Numbered from the stretch's first letter, positions 50,207 to 61,368 are shown. The stretch: 64,000 bases of DNA from Gammaproteobacteria bacterium (GCA_024742415.1 JANSYN010000016.1:28579-92578); one strand, 5' to 3'. A program made the numbers and translations. Notes: generated by a model not told the origin, from the sequence alone.

Positions 50207-50499
50207 GCTGTGGTTGCCAATACCTTCTGGAATGAGGCGCCAGCCCCGTTATGCGATGCAACACGTGCTGCGCCTGGTCAGGTGACGCCGTTACCGGCAT
50301 CTGCCGGGGCGCAAGTATACAGCGTCTGCCAAAAGGCAACCAGCCCCGCAAGGCCGGGATCACGCGCACAGACGGTAATATTGTCATGCGCGTGGCCAGT
50401 TCACGCGCTAAAATGCTGCGTTCGAACCGCACCGTGTCGCGGCCCGACCGGGGCATCGGATCGCGGCAAAAACCACATTGGCAGACTGGACATTCACTC
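50207..50499. other. Divergent promoter region between yibN and gpmI
   Basis: 293 bp. An open frame in phase with gpmI crosses it but has no conservation with the family. No clear promoter boxes or structured RNA seen. Confidence 0.45.
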
Positions 50500-52080
50500 A
50501 TGACTGACACCCAACGCATCCCGACCGTACTGATCGTGCTGGACGGCTGGGGCTATCGCGAAGACACCCGCGACAATGCCATCGCCAATGGCGCAACCCC
50601 GGTCTGGGACAGGCTCTGGTCACAGGCTCCGCATATGCTGATTTCCGCCTCAGGCACCGATGTCGGTCTGCCGGGCGGCCAGATGGGCAATTCCGAAGTG
50701 GGCCATATGAGCCTGGGCGCCGGCCGGGTGATCTACCAGAACATTACACGGATCGACCAGGCAATTGCCGATGGCAGCTTCAACAGCAACCGGGCGTTTA
50801 CACACGCCATTGACAGCGCTGTTACGAACAACGGCGCCGTGCACGTGTTCGGGCTGCTTTCACCGGGTGGCGTACACAGCCACGAAGAGCAGATTTTTGC
50901 CGCCCTGCGTTTGGCGGCGTCGCGCGGGGCCAGCAGGGTCTACCTGCACGCTTTCCTGGACGGCCGCGACACACCACCGCGCAGTGCACAGGCTTCACTG
51001 CAAAAAGCCGACGCCGTGTTTGCGGAAATAGGCACGGGCCGCACCGCCTCACTGTGCGGCCGCTTCTACGCCATGGACAGGGACAATCGCTGGGACCGCG
51101 TTGAAGCGGCCTACAAGTTGCTGACCGAGGGCAGCGCAGAGCATCGCTATGCCAGCGCCAGCGAAGGCCTTGCCGCGGCCTACGCCCGCGATGAAAATGA
51201 CGAGTTCGTCGCACCCACCGTCATTGCGGCCGATGGCGAAGCCGCTGCGGTGGTTGCTGACAACGACGCCGTATTGTTCCTCAACTTCAGGGCAGATCGC
51301 GCTCGCGAGTTGACACGCGCCTTTGTCGACAAGGCGTTCGATGACTTTGACCGCGCCGTCGTTCCTGCACTTGCCGACTTTGTCATGACCACCGAGTACG
51401 CCGCCGACATCGCCGCCAACTGCGCGTTTCCCCCGGAATCGCTCGACAATGTGCTGGGCGAGTACGTGGCGGCCAGGGGCAAAACCCAGTTGCGCATTGC
51501 AGAGACTGAAAAGTACGCCCACGTGACATTTTTCTTTAGCGGCGGGCGTGAAGCACTGTTTGACGGCGAAGTGCGCGAACTCATCCCTTCTCCCAACGTT
51601 GAAACCTACGACCTGCAGCCGCAGATGAGCGCGCCCGAGGTTACCGACAAGCTGGTCGCTGCCATAAAATCCGGCGACTACGACCTGATCGTGTGTAACT
51701 ACGCCAACGGCGACATGGTCGGCCACACCGGCGTCTACAGCGCTGCCGTGAAGGCGGTAGAAGCACTGGATGCCTGCCTTGGCCGCGTTGAGGCAGCCCT
51801 GGCAGAAGTCGGTGGCCAGGCATTGATTACCGCCGATCACGGCAACTGCGAACAGATGCAGGATTACGACTCCGGCCAACACCATACCCAGCACACCACC
51901 GAGCTGGTGCCGCTGGTCTACGTGGGGCCCAAATCAGTGACCCTGCAGAACGAGCCGGGCATTCTCGCTGACATCGCTCCCACCCTGCTTGGGCTGATGG
52001 GCCTTGAGCAGCCCAGGGAAATGACCGGTCACAATCTGGCACAGGTGCATTCCAGCGCGACAGCCGAAGCCCACGGCTGA
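50500..52080 (+). CDS. gpmI: 2,3-bisphosphoglycerate-independent phosphoglycerate mutase
   Basis: Manganese-dependent glycolytic enzyme interconverting 3- and 2-phosphoglycerate. The 526-residue protein shows VLDGWGYRE, the active serine in [11 protein letters not shown], the [14 protein letters not shown] block and the C-terminal metal site ADHGNCEQM. The ATG at 50500 gives the standard N-terminus. envC starts 11 bp downstream. Confidence 0.96.
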   Translation: MTDTQRIPTVLIVLDGWGYREDTRDNAIANGATPVWDRLWSQAPHMLISASGTDVGLPGGQMGNSEVGHMSLGAGRVIYQNITRIDQAIADGSFNSNRAFTHAIDSAVTNNGAVHVFGLLSPGGVHSHEEQIFAALRLAASRGASRVYLHAFLDGRDTPPRSAQASLQKADAVFAEIGTGRTASLCGRFYAMDRDNRWDRVEAAYKLLTEGSAEHRYASASEGLAAAYARDENDEFVAPTVIAADGEAAAVVADNDAVLFLNFRADRARELTRAFVDKAFDDFDRAVVPALADFVMTTEYAADIAANCAFPPESLDNVLGEYVAARGKTQLRIAETEKYAHVTFFFSGGREALFDGEVRELIPSPNVETYDLQPQMSAPEVTDKLVAAIKSGDYDLIVCNYANGDMVGHTGVYSAAVKAVEALDACLGRVEAALAEVGGQALITADHGNCEQMQDYDSGQHHTQHTTELVPLVYVGPKSVTLQNEPGILADIAPTLLGLMGLEQPREMTGHNLAQVHSSATAEAHG

Positions 52081-52091
52081 GTTCAACACTG

Positions 52092-53264
52092 ATGGCGAGC
52101 CCGTGGCCACTGACCAGCATCCCGAGCTCGCTCACCCTGCTCGTTGCCCTGATGCTGGCAACACTGGCGCCGTCGACACTGGCGCAATCTGACGAAGAGC
52201 GCACGCGCAGGCAACTCGAACAGCTTGAGCAAGACATCAAACGCATCAATTTTGAAATCGCCGAGGCCAGCACCCGGCGCAGCACTATCCAGCGCAAACT
52301 GCGCGATGCGGAAGTCGAAATGGGTGAGGTCAAAAAGGCCATCACAGCAACCACCGCAGATATAAGCACAGGCGAGGCCGAGTTACAGGCGTTGCAGGCA
52401 CAGCAAACAGCGCTGGAAGCCGCACGGGACGCGCAGCAGGCGCGCATCGCCGTGGAGTTGCGCGCTGCCTGGCGCACCGGCGACCAGGCACAACTGAAGG
52501 TGTTGCTCAACCAGACCGACCCGAACGAGATTGCCAGGGCGATGGCCTACTACCGCTACGTGTTCGATGCCCGCGAAGATCTGCTCCAGGAATACCGCAA
52601 CACCCTGACTGACATCGAGCAGGTAGCGCTGCAAATCGCCACCACCCTGGAAGGCCTGGCAGCGCAGCGTGAAACACTGGAAGACCAGCGCAAGGCACTG
52701 GTTGAAGCGCAGGCCGCGCGCGAGCTCGCTATTCTCGACCTGAGCGAAGATATCGACAGCAAAGCCAAGCAGCTTAAGAAGTTGCAGGAAGATCGCCAGG
52801 AACTGGAGTCACTGCTGCAGGCGATTGAAGAAGCGGTCGTCAATATGGAAGTGCCCGACGATTTCCAGCCCTTTGAAAAAGCCCGGGGTGCCATGCCCTG
52901 GCCCATACAGGGCAAAGCCAGCAACCGCTTCGGCCGACCACGCAACGAGGGCAAGATGCGCTGGCAGGGCCTGATGATTCCGTCGAAAGAGGGCACGTCC
53001 GTGCAAGCCATACACCACGGACGCGTGGTCTACGCCGATTGGCTGCGCGGCTCGGGGCTGCTGATCATTATTGACCATGGTGAAGGCTATATGAGCCTCT
53101 ATGCACACAATTCCAGCCTGCTGCGCGATGTCGGCGAATGGGTCAACGCCGGCACGCCTATCGCCACGGTCGGCAGCAGCGGCGGCCGTGATCGCGCAGA
53201 GCTCTATTTCGAGATTCGCCACCAGGGCAAGCCTACCGACCCTGCGCAGTGGTGCACGGATTAA
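52092..53264 (+). CDS. envC: Murein hydrolase activator EnvC
   Basis: Periplasmic activator of septal amidases (AmiA/B) under FtsEX control. The 390-residue protein has a signal peptide (ending TLAQS), a long coiled coil (about 35-250) and a C-terminal LytM domain (about 280-385). The LytM zinc ligands are missing, as in E. coli EnvC (for example RWQGLMIP where active enzymes have HxGxD), so it is an activator rather than an enzyme. It sits in the conserved gpmI-envC-ctpA-yibQ run. Confidence 0.94.
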   Translation: MASPWPLTSIPSSLTLLVALMLATLAPSTLAQSDEERTRRQLEQLEQDIKRINFEIAEASTRRSTIQRKLRDAEVEMGEVKKAITATTADISTGEAELQALQAQQTALEAARDAQQARIAVELRAAWRTGDQAQLKVLLNQTDPNEIARAMAYYRYVFDAREDLLQEYRNTLTDIEQVALQIATTLEGLAAQRETLEDQRKALVEAQAARELAILDLSEDIDSKAKQLKKLQEDRQELESLLQAIEEAVVNMEVPDDFQPFEKARGAMPWPIQGKASNRFGRPRNEGKMRWQGLMIPSKEGTSVQAIHHGRVVYADWLRGSGLLIIIDHGEGYMSLYAHNSSLLRDVGEWVNAGTPIATVGSSGGRDRAELYFEIRHQGKPTDPAQWCTD

Positions 53265-53354
53265 CCTTTGCAGGCTTGGCACTGTCGTTGGGGATTGGGG
53301 TACACTGATGCCACTAAGTCACCATCGACTGGCAAGCATCTGCGGTATTGAACT

Positions 53355-54731
53355 ATGCGTCTCCTGCCCTCCCTGCGCCACCGGCTGAACACCGTGGCAG
53401 CCCTGGCTGTACTGGCTCTGTCGCCGACCGCACTGGCGGTTGACGCGTCAACCGATATCCCTGCAGACACACGCCTGCCACTGGACGAACTACGCACATT
53501 TGCCGATGTGTATCACCAGATTCGCCTCGGCTACGTCGAGGAAATCGACGACAGCCAGCTGCTCGACTATGCCATCCAGGGCATGTTGATGAACCTGGAC
53601 CCGCACTCCGCCTATCTCACCCAGGACGCCTTCAGCAACCTCAAAGACACCACCTCGGGTGAGTTCAGCGGCCTCGGGCTGGAAGTCGGCACCGAAGATG
53701 GCTTTATCAAAATCATTGCCCCGATTGATGGTTCTCCCGCGGCGGAGGCCGGCCTGCTCAGCGGCGACATCATATTGAAGTTGGGCAAAACCTCGGTCAA
53801 GGGCATGGGGCTGAACGAAGCGGTGGAACTGATGCGCGGCCCCAAAGGCAGTGAAATCACACTGACTATCGGGCGACCGGGCGAAAGCCAACCCTTTGAC
53901 ATCACCCTGACCCGCGACGTGATCAGCGTGGCAAGTGTGCGCCAGCGCTGGCTGGAACCGGGCTTCGGTTATATCCGCGTGGCGCAGTTTCAAAGCAAAA
54001 CCGGCAAACAGGTACAACGCGCACTCGAAAAACTGATGACCGAGCAACCGCTGAAAGGCCTGATACTCGATTTACGCAACAACCCGGGTGGAATTTTACG
54101 CGCCAGCGTTGATGTTGCCGGGCTGTTTATGGACGGCGGCAACGTCGTCTATACCGAGGGGCGCATCAGCCAGTCCGATGTGAGCTATGACGCCGACCCG
54201 GTAGACATGAGTGGCGGTGTGCCCCTGATTGTTCTTATCAACAGCGGCTCGGCCAGCGCCTCAGAAATTGTTGCCGGGGCACTGCAGGATCACGGCCGCG
54301 CGGTCGTTATGGGTACGCAGAGCTTTGGCAAGGGGTCAGTGCAGACTATCCTGCCCATCTCCGAGTCACGTGCCGTCAAGTTAACCACGGCCCTGTACTT
54401 TACCCCCAAGGGCCGCTCCATCCAGGCCGAGGGCATTGCGCCAGACATCGTGATCGAGCGCGCCAACGTGACCGCCTACAAAGGACGCAAGGGCGTCAAG
54501 GAAGCGGATCTGGCCGGGCACCTGGATAACGCCAGCGCCGGGCGCGGCAACAACAGCCAGGATCAAAAAGTCTCCAGCCAGCTCTTTGCCGAGGACAACC
54601 AACTCTACGAAGCGCTGACCCTGCTCAAAGGCCTCAATATTCTGGGGATGCGAGACACCGCACAAAAAGCCGATGCCCAGCGCAACGCGCAACCGGGCCG
54701 CGCAGTGCAGGCAGCGTCAGAGGGCTCCTGA
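53355..54731 (+). CDS. ctpA: Carboxy-terminal processing protease, S41 family
   Basis: Periplasmic serine protease of 458 residues: signal peptide (hydrophobic segment ending ALAVDA), PDZ domain (about 90-170, with SGLGLEVG) and the S41 catalytic core with Ser in NSGSASASEIVAGA and Lys in FGKGSVQT. C-terminal processing proteases degrade or process envelope proteins, including peptidoglycan hydrolases; the adjacent envC fits such a role but does not prove it. The next gene begins 3 bp downstream. Confidence 0.94.
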   Translation: MRLLPSLRHRLNTVAALAVLALSPTALAVDASTDIPADTRLPLDELRTFADVYHQIRLGYVEEIDDSQLLDYAIQGMLMNLDPHSAYLTQDAFSNLKDTTSGEFSGLGLEVGTEDGFIKIIAPIDGSPAAEAGLLSGDIILKLGKTSVKGMGLNEAVELMRGPKGSEITLTIGRPGESQPFDITLTRDVISVASVRQRWLEPGFGYIRVAQFQSKTGKQVQRALEKLMTEQPLKGLILDLRNNPGGILRASVDVAGLFMDGGNVVYTEGRISQSDVSYDADPVDMSGGVPLIVLINSGSASASEIVAGALQDHGRAVVMGTQSFGKGSVQTILPISESRAVKLTTALYFTPKGRSIQAEGIAPDIVIERANVTAYKGRKGVKEADLAGHLDNASAGRGNNSQDQKVSSQLFAEDNQLYEALTLLKGLNILGMRDTAQKADAQRNAQPGRAVQAASEGS

Positions 54732-54734
54732 GGC

Positions 54735-55856
54735 TTGCCGCCACGCCGCAAGTACCCAACAATGCTGCCGGCGACGCCAGGGCAACTGCGGCGTCTGTGC
54801 CACGGCGCTTTCTGGCTTGTGGGCTGCCTTGTGGCGCTACTGGCAAACGCCGCTGAAGCGCCTGACCCGGGCGCCAACGCCCTGAAGAACAACCCCAACA
54901 CAATCACCAACACCAACACCAACACCAACACCAACACCAACAACAACAACAACACCAACCTCAGCACCAACCTCAACACCACCTGCAACATCGCCTGCAG
55001 CACCCACTGCAACAACAGCGGCCCGATGGTAGCGATTATCATCGATGACATGGGGCACCATCTTCAGCGCGGCCGGGAGGCACTGGCCCTGCCCGGCCGA
55101 CTGACCTTTGCCGTCATCCCCTTTTCGGCCCACAGCAGGCCCCTGGCCAGGGCGGCCCAGGCCGGCGGCAAGGAAGTGATGCTGCACGCCCCGATGAGTA
55201 CGCTCAACAACACACCACTGGGACGCAATGGACTGACCGCAGAACTGTCGCGCGAGGAGTTCCTGCGCAACCTGCGACTGGCGCTGGACGACGTTCCCCA
55301 GGCGGAGGGCGTCAACAACCATATGGGTTCAGACCTCACCCAGCGCCGCCAGCAAATGGCCTGGCTGATGCAGGAATTACGGTGGCGCGACCTCTACTTC
55401 GTGGACTCGCGCACCTCGGACAGAACCGTTGCGGCAACAGTAGCCGGTGAATTCAATGTGCCGAACCTGTCGCGACAGGTGTTTCTGGATAACGACACCA
55501 ACGCCGACGCGATTGCCGAGCGCTTTGATGTTCTGGTCAACCGCGCAAAGCGCGAGGGGCTGGGCATCGCCATTGGCCATCCGTACCGGGCGACCATCAA
55601 TTACCTGAAGCGGGCGCTTCCCGAACTGCAAGCGCAGGGTATTCGCACGGTGTATGTTTCAGAGGCGATTGAGTTCCTCGAAGACGGCGCGAACGCGAGC
55701 GATTGCGCTGTGGCAGACGGCGCGCAGCCTCGTGCAGAGGCCAATGATGAGGTAGAAGACGGACCGACGGAAAACACCGACCAGCCTGCTTCGGGCACCA
55801 GTGCTAACCGCACGGCCCCTCCTGCGGCCGATCAGCACGCTGCCCAGGCACGCTAG
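54735..55856 (+). CDS. yibQ: Divergent polysaccharide deacetylase family protein (YibQ type)
   Basis: A 373-residue exported protein. A hydrophobic segment at about residues 24-40 is a likely signal peptide. Residues 55-83 are a low-complexity Asn/Thr run encoded by a microsatellite. The divergent deacetylase domain (about 98-325) starts [11 protein letters not shown] and includes [18 protein letters not shown] and [10 protein letters not shown], the conserved metal and substrate positions. Start is TTG at 54735, coupled to ctpA; an ATG at 54762 is an alternative. The Ala/Pro/Asp-rich tail is disordered. The true substrate of the family is unclear. Confidence 0.88.
   Translation: MPPRRKYPTMLPATPGQLRRLCHGAFWLVGCLVALLANAAEAPDPGANALKNNPNTITNTNTNTNTNTNNNNNTNLSTNLNTTCNIACSTHCNNSGPMVAIIIDDMGHHLQRGREALALPGRLTFAVIPFSAHSRPLARAAQAGGKEVMLHAPMSTLNNTPLGRNGLTAELSREEFLRNLRLALDDVPQAEGVNNHMGSDLTQRRQQMAWLMQELRWRDLYFVDSRTSDRTVAATVAGEFNVPNLSRQVFLDNDTNADAIAERFDVLVNRAKREGLGIAIGHPYRATINYLKRALPELQAQGIRTVYVSEAIEFLEDGANASDCAVADGAQPRAEANDEVEDGPTENTDQPASGTSANRTAPPAADQHAAQAR
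54897..54983 (+). repeat. AAC/ACC microsatellite inside yibQ
   Basis: Repeated AACACC hexamers followed by AAC triplets and degenerate AACACC/AACCTC units, encoding an Asn/Thr stretch (residues 55-83). Units are multiples of three, so copy changes would alter linker length but not the frame. Confidence 0.9.
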
Positions 55857-56626
55857 AGACGAACGTCGATGCCGTGCCGCGCCATATAAGCCTTGGCCTG
55901 GGGCACTGAATACTCGCCAAAATGAAAGATGCTCGCGGCCAGCACCGCGTCGGCGCCCCCCTTGGTAATGCCCTCGACCAGGTGATCGAGATTACCCACG
56001 CCGCCCGACGCTATCACGGGAATGTTAACCGCTTCGGTAATGGCGCGCGTCACGCCCAGTTCAAAGCCGTTCCTGGTGCCGTCGCGATCCATACTGGTTA
56101 GCAGGATTTCACCGGCACCGAGGTCGGCCATCTTGCGCGCCCATGCAACAGCATCGATGCCGGTTGGCTTGCGCCCACCGTGAGTGAAAATTTCATAGCG
56201 CGGCTGACCATCAACATCCTCAACGCGTTTTGCGTCAATCGCGACCACAATGCACTGCGAGCCGAAACGCTGTGAGGATTCGCGCACCAGTTCCGGGTTG
56301 TGAATAGCGGCAGTATTGATACTGACTTTGTCGGCACCGGCGTTGAGCATAATGCGGATGTCCTCGATGGTGCGAATCCCGCCACCCACCGTCAGCGGAA
56401 TAAACACGTGCTCGGCGATCTGTTCCACGGTATGTACCGTGGTGTCGCGGCCCTCATGGCTGGCGGTAATATCGAGAAACGTGATTTCGTCGGCGCCCTG
56501 CTCGTTATAACGCATGGCAATCTCTACCGGGTCACCGGCGTCGCGAATGCCCACGAAGTTCACGCCTTTTACAACGCGGCCGTTGTCCACGTCGAGGCAG
56601 GGAATAATGCGTTTGGCCAGAGACAT
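55853..56626 (-). CDS. hisF: Imidazole glycerol phosphate synthase, cyclase subunit
   Basis: TIM barrel that uses ammonia from HisH to form imidazole glycerol phosphate and AICAR. The 257-residue protein has [15 protein letters not shown] with the catalytic Asp11 equivalent, and [13 protein letters not shown] with the second catalytic Asp. Start overlaps the hisA stop. Last gene of the hisB-hisH-hisA-hisF operon. Confidence 0.97.
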   Translation of the reverse strand: MSLAKRIIPCLDVDNGRVVKGVNFVGIRDAGDPVEIAMRYNEQGADEITFLDITASHEGRDTTVHTVEQIAEHVFIPLTVGGGIRTIEDIRIMLNAGADKVSINTAAIHNPELVRESSQRFGSQCIVVAIDAKRVEDVDGQPRYEIFTHGGRKPTGIDAVAWARKMADLGAGEILLTSMDRDGTRNGFELGVTRAITEAVNIPVIASGGVGNLDHLVEGITKGGADAVLAASIFHFGEYSVPQAKAYMARHGIDVRL

Positions 56627-57360
56627 CAGGCAGCCTCATCACACAGGCGCTGCGCCTGGGCAACATCCAAAGTACCTTCGTAGATAGCCCGGCCAGTAAT
56701 GGCACCAATAATGCCGGTGGCTGCAACCGCCGCCAACGCGCGAATATCCTCAAGGTCAGTAATGCCGCCCGAGGCAATCACGGGAATGCTTGAGGCCTGC
56801 GCCATCGTGACCGTCGCTTCGACGTTCACGCCCTGCATCATGCCATCGCGCGCGATGTCGGTATAAACAATCGCGCTGACGCCGTCGGACTCAAACTGTT
56901 TGGCCAGATCTGTTGCTCGCACACCGGAGACTTCTGCCCAACCGTCAGTGGCAACCAGGCCGTCTCTGGCATCAAGCCCCACAATCACCCTGCCCGGAAA
57001 CGCACGGCAAGCTTCTGCGACGAACGCCGGTTCTTTTACCGCGCTGGTGCCGATGATTACGTAGCTCACGCCCGCGCGAACATAGTGCTCGATGGTGTCA
57101 AGGTTGCGAATGCCGCCGCCAATCTGAATGGGTAGATCAGGGTAGGCGGCAGCGATCGCGGTTACGACCTCGCCATTGACCGGCTCGCCCGCGAAGGCGC
57201 CGTTGAGATCCACCAGGTGCAGGCGACGACAACCGGCCTCGACCCAGCGCGCGGCCATTGCAACCGGGTCGTCAGAGAACACCGTGCTGTCATCCATCAG
57301 GCCCTGTCGCAGCCTGACGCAATGCCCGTCTTTCAAATCAATTGCCGGAATGATCAGCAT
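56626..57360 (-). CDS. hisA: Phosphoribosylformimino-5-aminoimidazole carboxamide ribotide isomerase
   Basis: TIM-barrel Amadori isomerase of histidine synthesis. The 244-residue protein starts [17 protein letters not shown] and contains the [12 protein letters not shown] loop with the catalytic Asp. The ATG at 57360 overlaps hisH by 7 bp; a GTG four codons earlier is less likely. Confidence 0.96.
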   Translation of the reverse strand: MLIIPAIDLKDGHCVRLRQGLMDDSTVFSDDPVAMAARWVEAGCRRLHLVDLNGAFAGEPVNGEVVTAIAAAYPDLPIQIGGGIRNLDTIEHYVRAGVSYVIIGTSAVKEPAFVAEACRAFPGRVIVGLDARDGLVATDGWAEVSGVRATDLAKQFESDGVSAIVYTDIARDGMMQGVNVEATVTMAQASSIPVIASGGITDLEDIRALAAVAATGIIGAITGRAIYEGTLDVAQAQRLCDEAA

Positions 57361-58004
57361 CGTCCGTCCCACTGTAAAAAGTTTTTCAGTAATTGCAGCC
57401 CCGCGCCTGCGCTCTTTTCCGGGTGAAACTGCACCGCAAACAAATTGTCGCGCGCCAGCGCAGCGTCTATGGTGACGCCATAGCGTACGGAGCCAGACAG
57501 CAAGCCGCGATCGGTGGCATGCACGTAATAGCTGTGCACAAAATAAAAGCGCGACTCATCTTCGATGTTGGCCCACAGTGGGTGCGGTGACTCCTGCTTG
57601 ACGCTGTTCCACCCCATGTGAGGCACCTTGAGGCGATTGCCGGCATCGTCGTGCAGCGCTTTGCCAAAATAGCGTACCTCACCGCTGATCATGTTCAGGC
57701 AATCGACGCCGCCGTTTTCTTCAGAGCGGCTCATCATCGCCTGCAGGCCCACGCAGATTGCCAGCACCGGAACGTGCTGTTCCGTTAACGCCTGCTGCAG
57801 CAACTCGTCGCACTTCAGGCGGCGTATCTCGGACATGCAATCGCGAATGGCACCAACGCCGGGGAACACCACCCGATCGGCCTTGCGAATAAGCTCGGCG
57901 TCATGGGTAACCACCACCTCCTGCGCACCCACGTGCGCAAGCGCACTGGCAACAGAGTGAAGATTACCCATGCCGTAATCGATAACGGCAACAACACCGC
58001 TCAT
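57354..58004 (-). CDS. hisH: Imidazole glycerol phosphate synthase, glutaminase subunit
   Basis: Class I glutamine amidotransferase supplying ammonia to HisF. The 216-residue protein has the nucleophile in AICVGLQAM (the usual GICLGMQ form is slightly changed but Cys is kept) and the His-Glu pair in [15 protein letters not shown] is the family N-terminal signature. Confidence 0.96.
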   Translation of the reverse strand: MSGVVAVIDYGMGNLHSVASALAHVGAQEVVVTHDAELIRKADRVVFPGVGAIRDCMSEIRRLKCDELLQQALTEQHVPVLAICVGLQAMMSRSEENGGVDCLNMISGEVRYFGKALHDDAGNRLKVPHMGWNSVKQESPHPLWANIEDESRFYFVHSYYVHATDRGLLSGSVRYGVTIDAALARDNLFAVQFHPEKSAGAGLQLLKNFLQWDGRC

Positions 58005-58016
58005 AAGGGGGCTCGC

Positions 58017-58610
58017 TTATAAAACGCCTTTGGTGGACGGCATAATGCCCGCCATGCGCGCATCGGCAGTCAGCGCCATGCGCACAGCGCGACCAAAAGC
58101 CTTGAAGATAGTCTCCGCCTGGTGGTGCGTGTTATCACCGCGCAGGTTGTCGATGTGCAGTGTGACCAGCGCGTGATTCACAAAGCCCTGGAAGAACTCC
58201 AGGAACAGGTCCACGTCAAAACCACCGACGGCGGCTCGGGTGTATTCCACACCATAGACCAGCCCGGGACGACCAGAAAAATCAATCACGACGCGCGACA
58301 GTGCCTCGTCCAGTGGCACATAGGCGTGGCCGTAGCGCACGATGCCTTTTTTGTCGCCCACCGCTTTGTTGATGGCCTGGCCCAGGGTAATGCCGATGTC
58401 TTCAACAGTGTGGTGATCGTCTATGTGCAGATCGCCCTTGGCCACGATGTCGATATCGATCAGGCCGTGTCGCGCGATTTGATCGAGCATGTGTTCGAGA
58501 AAGGGAATACCGGTGTCAAAGCTCGATTGACCGGAACCATCGAGATTCACCGCAACGGTGATCTGCGTTTCCAGCGTATCTCGCGTTACCGTGGCTTTGC
58601 GCTGCGCCAT
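58017..58610 (-). CDS. hisB: Imidazoleglycerol-phosphate dehydratase
   Basis: Monofunctional dehydratase of 197 residues, not the bifunctional HisNB of E. coli. The manganese-binding motifs DDHHTVED and [16 protein letters not shown] are present, as is [13 protein letters not shown]. The ATG at 58610 is preceded by GGAGAAG. First gene of the his operon. Confidence 0.96.
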   Translation of the reverse strand: MAQRKATVTRDTLETQITVAVNLDGSGQSSFDTGIPFLEHMLDQIARHGLIDIDIVAKGDLHIDDHHTVEDIGITLGQAINKAVGDKKGIVRYGHAYVPLDEALSRVVIDFSGRPGLVYGVEYTRAAVGGFDVDLFLEFFQGFVNHALVTLHIDNLRGDNTHHQAETIFKAFGRAVRMALTADARMAGIMPSTKGVL

Positions 58611-58684
58611 CGTCTTCTCCACTGTGTGCCGCCGCTGTGTCGCGACGGCGGATCGCACCCGCCGGGCGGGCCGTAAAGGGCGGC

Positions 58685-58690
58685 ATTATA
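58685..58690 (-). promoter_or_regulatory. Possible -10 box of the hisBHAF promoter
   Basis: Perfect TATAAT on the minus strand, 75 bp before hisB, between the divergent hisB and mutY genes. The matching -35 region (TGAATT at 17 bp) is poor. Confidence 0.4.
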
Positions 58691-58783
58691 AGATAAGAGT
58701 GCCCTGAATTCATTGGCATTATGGCGGGTGAGTCAGTAGGCTGTGGGCTCGCTGTAATGTTGCGTTATCGACACCTTCTGCCA

Positions 58784-59866
58784 ATGCCCAGCACAACACC
58801 TTTCCACGAACGGGTACTTACCTGGTTTGACGCCAATGGCCGCAAGGACCTGCCCTGGCAGCGCGGCATTTCTCCCTATCGGGTGTGGGTGTCGGAGATT
58901 ATGCTGCAACAAACGCAGGTGAAGACCGTCATCCCCTACTTCGAGCGGTTTATGCAGGCCTTTCCGGATGTGCAGGCGCTGGCGGGGGCATCACAGGACG
59001 AAGTCCTGCACCTGTGGACTGGCCTTGGCTACTACGCCCGCGCGCGCAACCTGCACAAGGCGGCAAAAGCCATCGCACAGGCAGGCGGTGCGTTTCCCGA
59101 TACGTTGGCAGGGCTCGAGGCACTGCCCGGCATTGGTCGCTCAACCGCCGGTGCCATTATGAGCATCGCCTACAGGCAGCGCGCCAGCATTCTTGATGGC
59201 AATGTGAAGCGCGTGCTGGCGCGCTACCATCGCGTAGAGGGCTGGCCGGGGAAAACCGCCGTGCACAATCGCCTGTGGGAGATTGCCGAGCGCTATACGC
59301 CCACTGCGCGATGCGCGGACTACACCCAGGCCATGATGGATCTGGGCGCCACCCTTTGCACGCGCTCCAACCCGGCCTGCAGCGACTGCCCGCTGGCAGA
59401 AGACTGCGCGGCGTTTGCCGTAGGTGCCCAGCACCAATTCCCGGGCAAAAAGCCGCGCAAGGCCCTGCCGGTAAAGCAGACACATTTTTTGCTGGCGCGC
59501 ACTCCCGACGGCGCCGTGTGGCTGCAAAAGCGCCCCGGCACCGGCATCTGGGGCGGTTTGTGGTGTTTTCCTGAGATCACCGGTGAGCAACACGCGATCG
59601 CACATTGCCTGGATAACTGGAATCTGCGGCCACAAACCCTGGATGCGCTGCCCGGTTTTCGCCATACGTTCAGCCATTACCACCTGGACATCACGCCCAT
59701 CGTCGCCCTGTTGCCGACCCAGCCGGACTCGGTGATGGAGGGCACCCAGTACCTCTGGTATAACGTGCACAGCGATGTGCAGATTGGTCTGGCCGCCCCG
59801 GTAGTGCGACTACTGGACACACTGCAGCGCGCAGATGCACCCCGTAGCGAATACATGCAGCGATAG
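58784..59866 (+). CDS. mutY: Adenine DNA glycosylase
   Basis: Removes adenine mispaired with 8-oxoguanine. The 360-residue protein has the catalytic Glu in [11 protein letters not shown], the helix-hairpin-helix [15 protein letters not shown], the catalytic Asp region [10 protein letters not shown], four Fe-S cysteines ([17 protein letters not shown]) and a C-terminal NUDIX-like domain for 8-oxoG recognition. The ATG at 58784 was chosen by family length. yggX follows 21 bp downstream, as in E. coli. Confidence 0.96.
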   Translation: MPSTTPFHERVLTWFDANGRKDLPWQRGISPYRVWVSEIMLQQTQVKTVIPYFERFMQAFPDVQALAGASQDEVLHLWTGLGYYARARNLHKAAKAIAQAGGAFPDTLAGLEALPGIGRSTAGAIMSIAYRQRASILDGNVKRVLARYHRVEGWPGKTAVHNRLWEIAERYTPTARCADYTQAMMDLGATLCTRSNPACSDCPLAEDCAAFAVGAQHQFPGKKPRKALPVKQTHFLLARTPDGAVWLQKRPGTGIWGGLWCFPEITGEQHAIAHCLDNWNLRPQTLDALPGFRHTFSHYHLDITPIVALLPTQPDSVMEGTQYLWYNVHSDVQIGLAAPVVRLLDTLQRADAPRSEYMQR

Positions 59867-59887
59867 CTGCCCTAAGGAGTTAGCAGG

Positions 59888-60160
59888 ATGTCCCGCACTG
59901 TTTTTTGCAAGAAGTACCAGAAGGACATGGAAGGCCTGGATGCCCCACCCTACCCCGGGCCCAAGGGCGAGGAAGTGTACAACACCGTGTCAAAACAGGC
60001 GTGGATGGACTGGCAGGCCCACCAGACCATGCTGATTAACGAGAAGCACCTGACACTGGTCGACCCCGAGGCGCGCAAGTATCTGCAGCAGGAGATGGAC
60101 AAGTTCTTCTCAGGGGAAGATTACGACCAGGCCGAGGGCTACGTGCCGCCAAGCGAGTGA
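59888..60160 (+). CDS. yggX: YggX family Fe(II)-trafficking / oxidative protection protein
   Basis: A 90-residue cytosolic protein with the family start [18 protein letters not shown] (conserved Cys7) and MLINEKHL. YggX proteins protect Fe-S clusters from oxidative damage. Co-directional with mutY, a conserved pair. Ribosome-binding site AAGGAG precedes it. Confidence 0.95.
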   Translation: MSRTVFCKKYQKDMEGLDAPPYPGPKGEEVYNTVSKQAWMDWQAHQTMLINEKHLTLVDPEARKYLQQEMDKFFSGEDYDQAEGYVPPSE

Positions 60161-60189
60161 GCCCAGGTGCAGGGCGCCGGCGCTAGTGC

Positions 60190-61368
60190 CTACAGCACCA
60201 GCACCGTTGCCAGAAAGAGCATCAAGCCCATGCCGACGATATCCGTCAACGTGGTGAGGAAGATACTGCTCGCCATGGCTGGGTCTGCACCGAAACGGCG
60301 CAACGTCAACGGCACCGCGACCCCGAAGAATCCACTGCACATGCAGGCACCGACCATCGCTGCCAGGATGACAAACGCCAGCCCCGCCGGATTGGCCTCG
60401 CCGCTGGTCGTGGCGTAAATAAACATCACTGCCGCCGCGATAATACCCACCCCCAGGCCGTTCAGCGTGCCCAGTGCCAGTTCCTTGAAATACAGCTGCC
60501 GCACCGGGAAGTCCTTCAACTCACCCAGCGTGAGGCCGCGCAAGGTAATGGCCAGCGCCTGGCAACCGGTGTTGCCACTTTGCCCGGCAAGCACAGGTAG
60601 AAACACGGCCAGCACAATGATCTGTGAGATCGTGTCTTCAAAAAAACCCACAACCAGTGCGGCGGCAAAGGCAGTAACCAGGTTAACCAGCAACCAGGGG
60701 TGGCGCATACGAAAAGCGTTGAGAATCGGCGTTACGAAGCGCTCTTCCTTGTCCATACCCACCATATTGACCGATTGCGAGCTGACTTCGCTGGCCACTT
60801 TGTCAAACAGTTGCCAGCCATAGACCATACCCACCATGCGACCGATATCGTCCACCACCGGATACAAGCGGTGGTGCGTATGCAAAACCGTTTGCACCGC
60901 CTCCGCAATGGGCGTATCACGACGAAAAGACAGCGGCGCCCGCTGCATGATTTCGCCCAGGGTCTGGCCCGGCCTGCCCAGTAGGAGGTCACGCGGTGTT
61001 ACCACGCCACGCAGCACGCGGTTTTCATCAACAACGTAGATATAGGTGATTTCCTCGGCTGACTGCCTGCGCACCAGAAAATCGAGCGCACCGGCAAGGG
61101 TGGTTTCCGGATAGGCCAGGCCATCTGCCTCGACCAGCAGATCGCCAACGACAACGGCAGACCCGGCCATCGAGGCGGCCGTCTCCTGGCTGTCGCTGTC
61201 CTCGTGACGGTAGGGCTCGCTTGCAGCAGCCGGATTTGCGGCTTCTGCCTCGCCTGCCAGCGATTCATACTGTGCATCAATGATCTTTGGCTCACGCTGT
61301 ACCCGCTCGCCCACACCGACCTTCTGCGCTGCAGGTTTTTCGACATCCTGACCGTGGTTAGAATTCAT
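60190..61368 (-). CDS. mgtE: MgtE-type magnesium transporter lacking the N domain
   Basis: A 392-residue protein. Residues 1-70 are polar and acidic and do not resemble the superhelical MgtE N domain. A CBS pair follows (about 80-130 and 138-190), then the plug helix and five membrane helices (about 225-392), with the family motif AGQSGNTGCQALAITLRGL and the pore Asp in TLTDIVGM. MgtE channels admit Mg2+ and close when cytosolic Mg2+ binds the N and CBS domains. Absence of the N domain implies altered gating. No magnesium riboswitch was recognised upstream. Confidence 0.88.
   Translation of the reverse strand: MNSNHGQDVEKPAAQKVGVGERVQREPKIIDAQYESLAGEAEAANPAAASEPYRHEDSDSQETAASMAGSAVVVGDLLVEADGLAYPETTLAGALDFLVRRQSAEEITYIYVVDENRVLRGVVTPRDLLLGRPGQTLGEIMQRAPLSFRRDTPIAEAVQTVLHTHHRLYPVVDDIGRMVGMVYGWQLFDKVASEVSSQSVNMVGMDKEERFVTPILNAFRMRHPWLLVNLVTAFAAALVVGFFEDTISQIIVLAVFLPVLAGQSGNTGCQALAITLRGLTLGELKDFPVRQLYFKELALGTLNGLGVGIIAAAVMFIYATTSGEANPAGLAFVILAAMVGACMCSGFFGVAVPLTLRRFGADPAMASSIFLTTLTDIVGMGLMLFLATVLVL

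Noticed and set aside
52990..53264. LytM domain of EnvC as an active metallopeptidase
   Set aside because: The zinc-binding His/Asp positions are absent, as in the known non-catalytic activator.
54897..54983. Microsatellite as an on/off phase-variation switch
   Set aside because: Repeat units are 3 or 6 bp, so changes in copy number keep the reading frame.
58611..58783. Histidine-attenuator leader before hisB
   Set aside because: No short ORF rich in histidine codons and no terminator/antiterminator pair seen.
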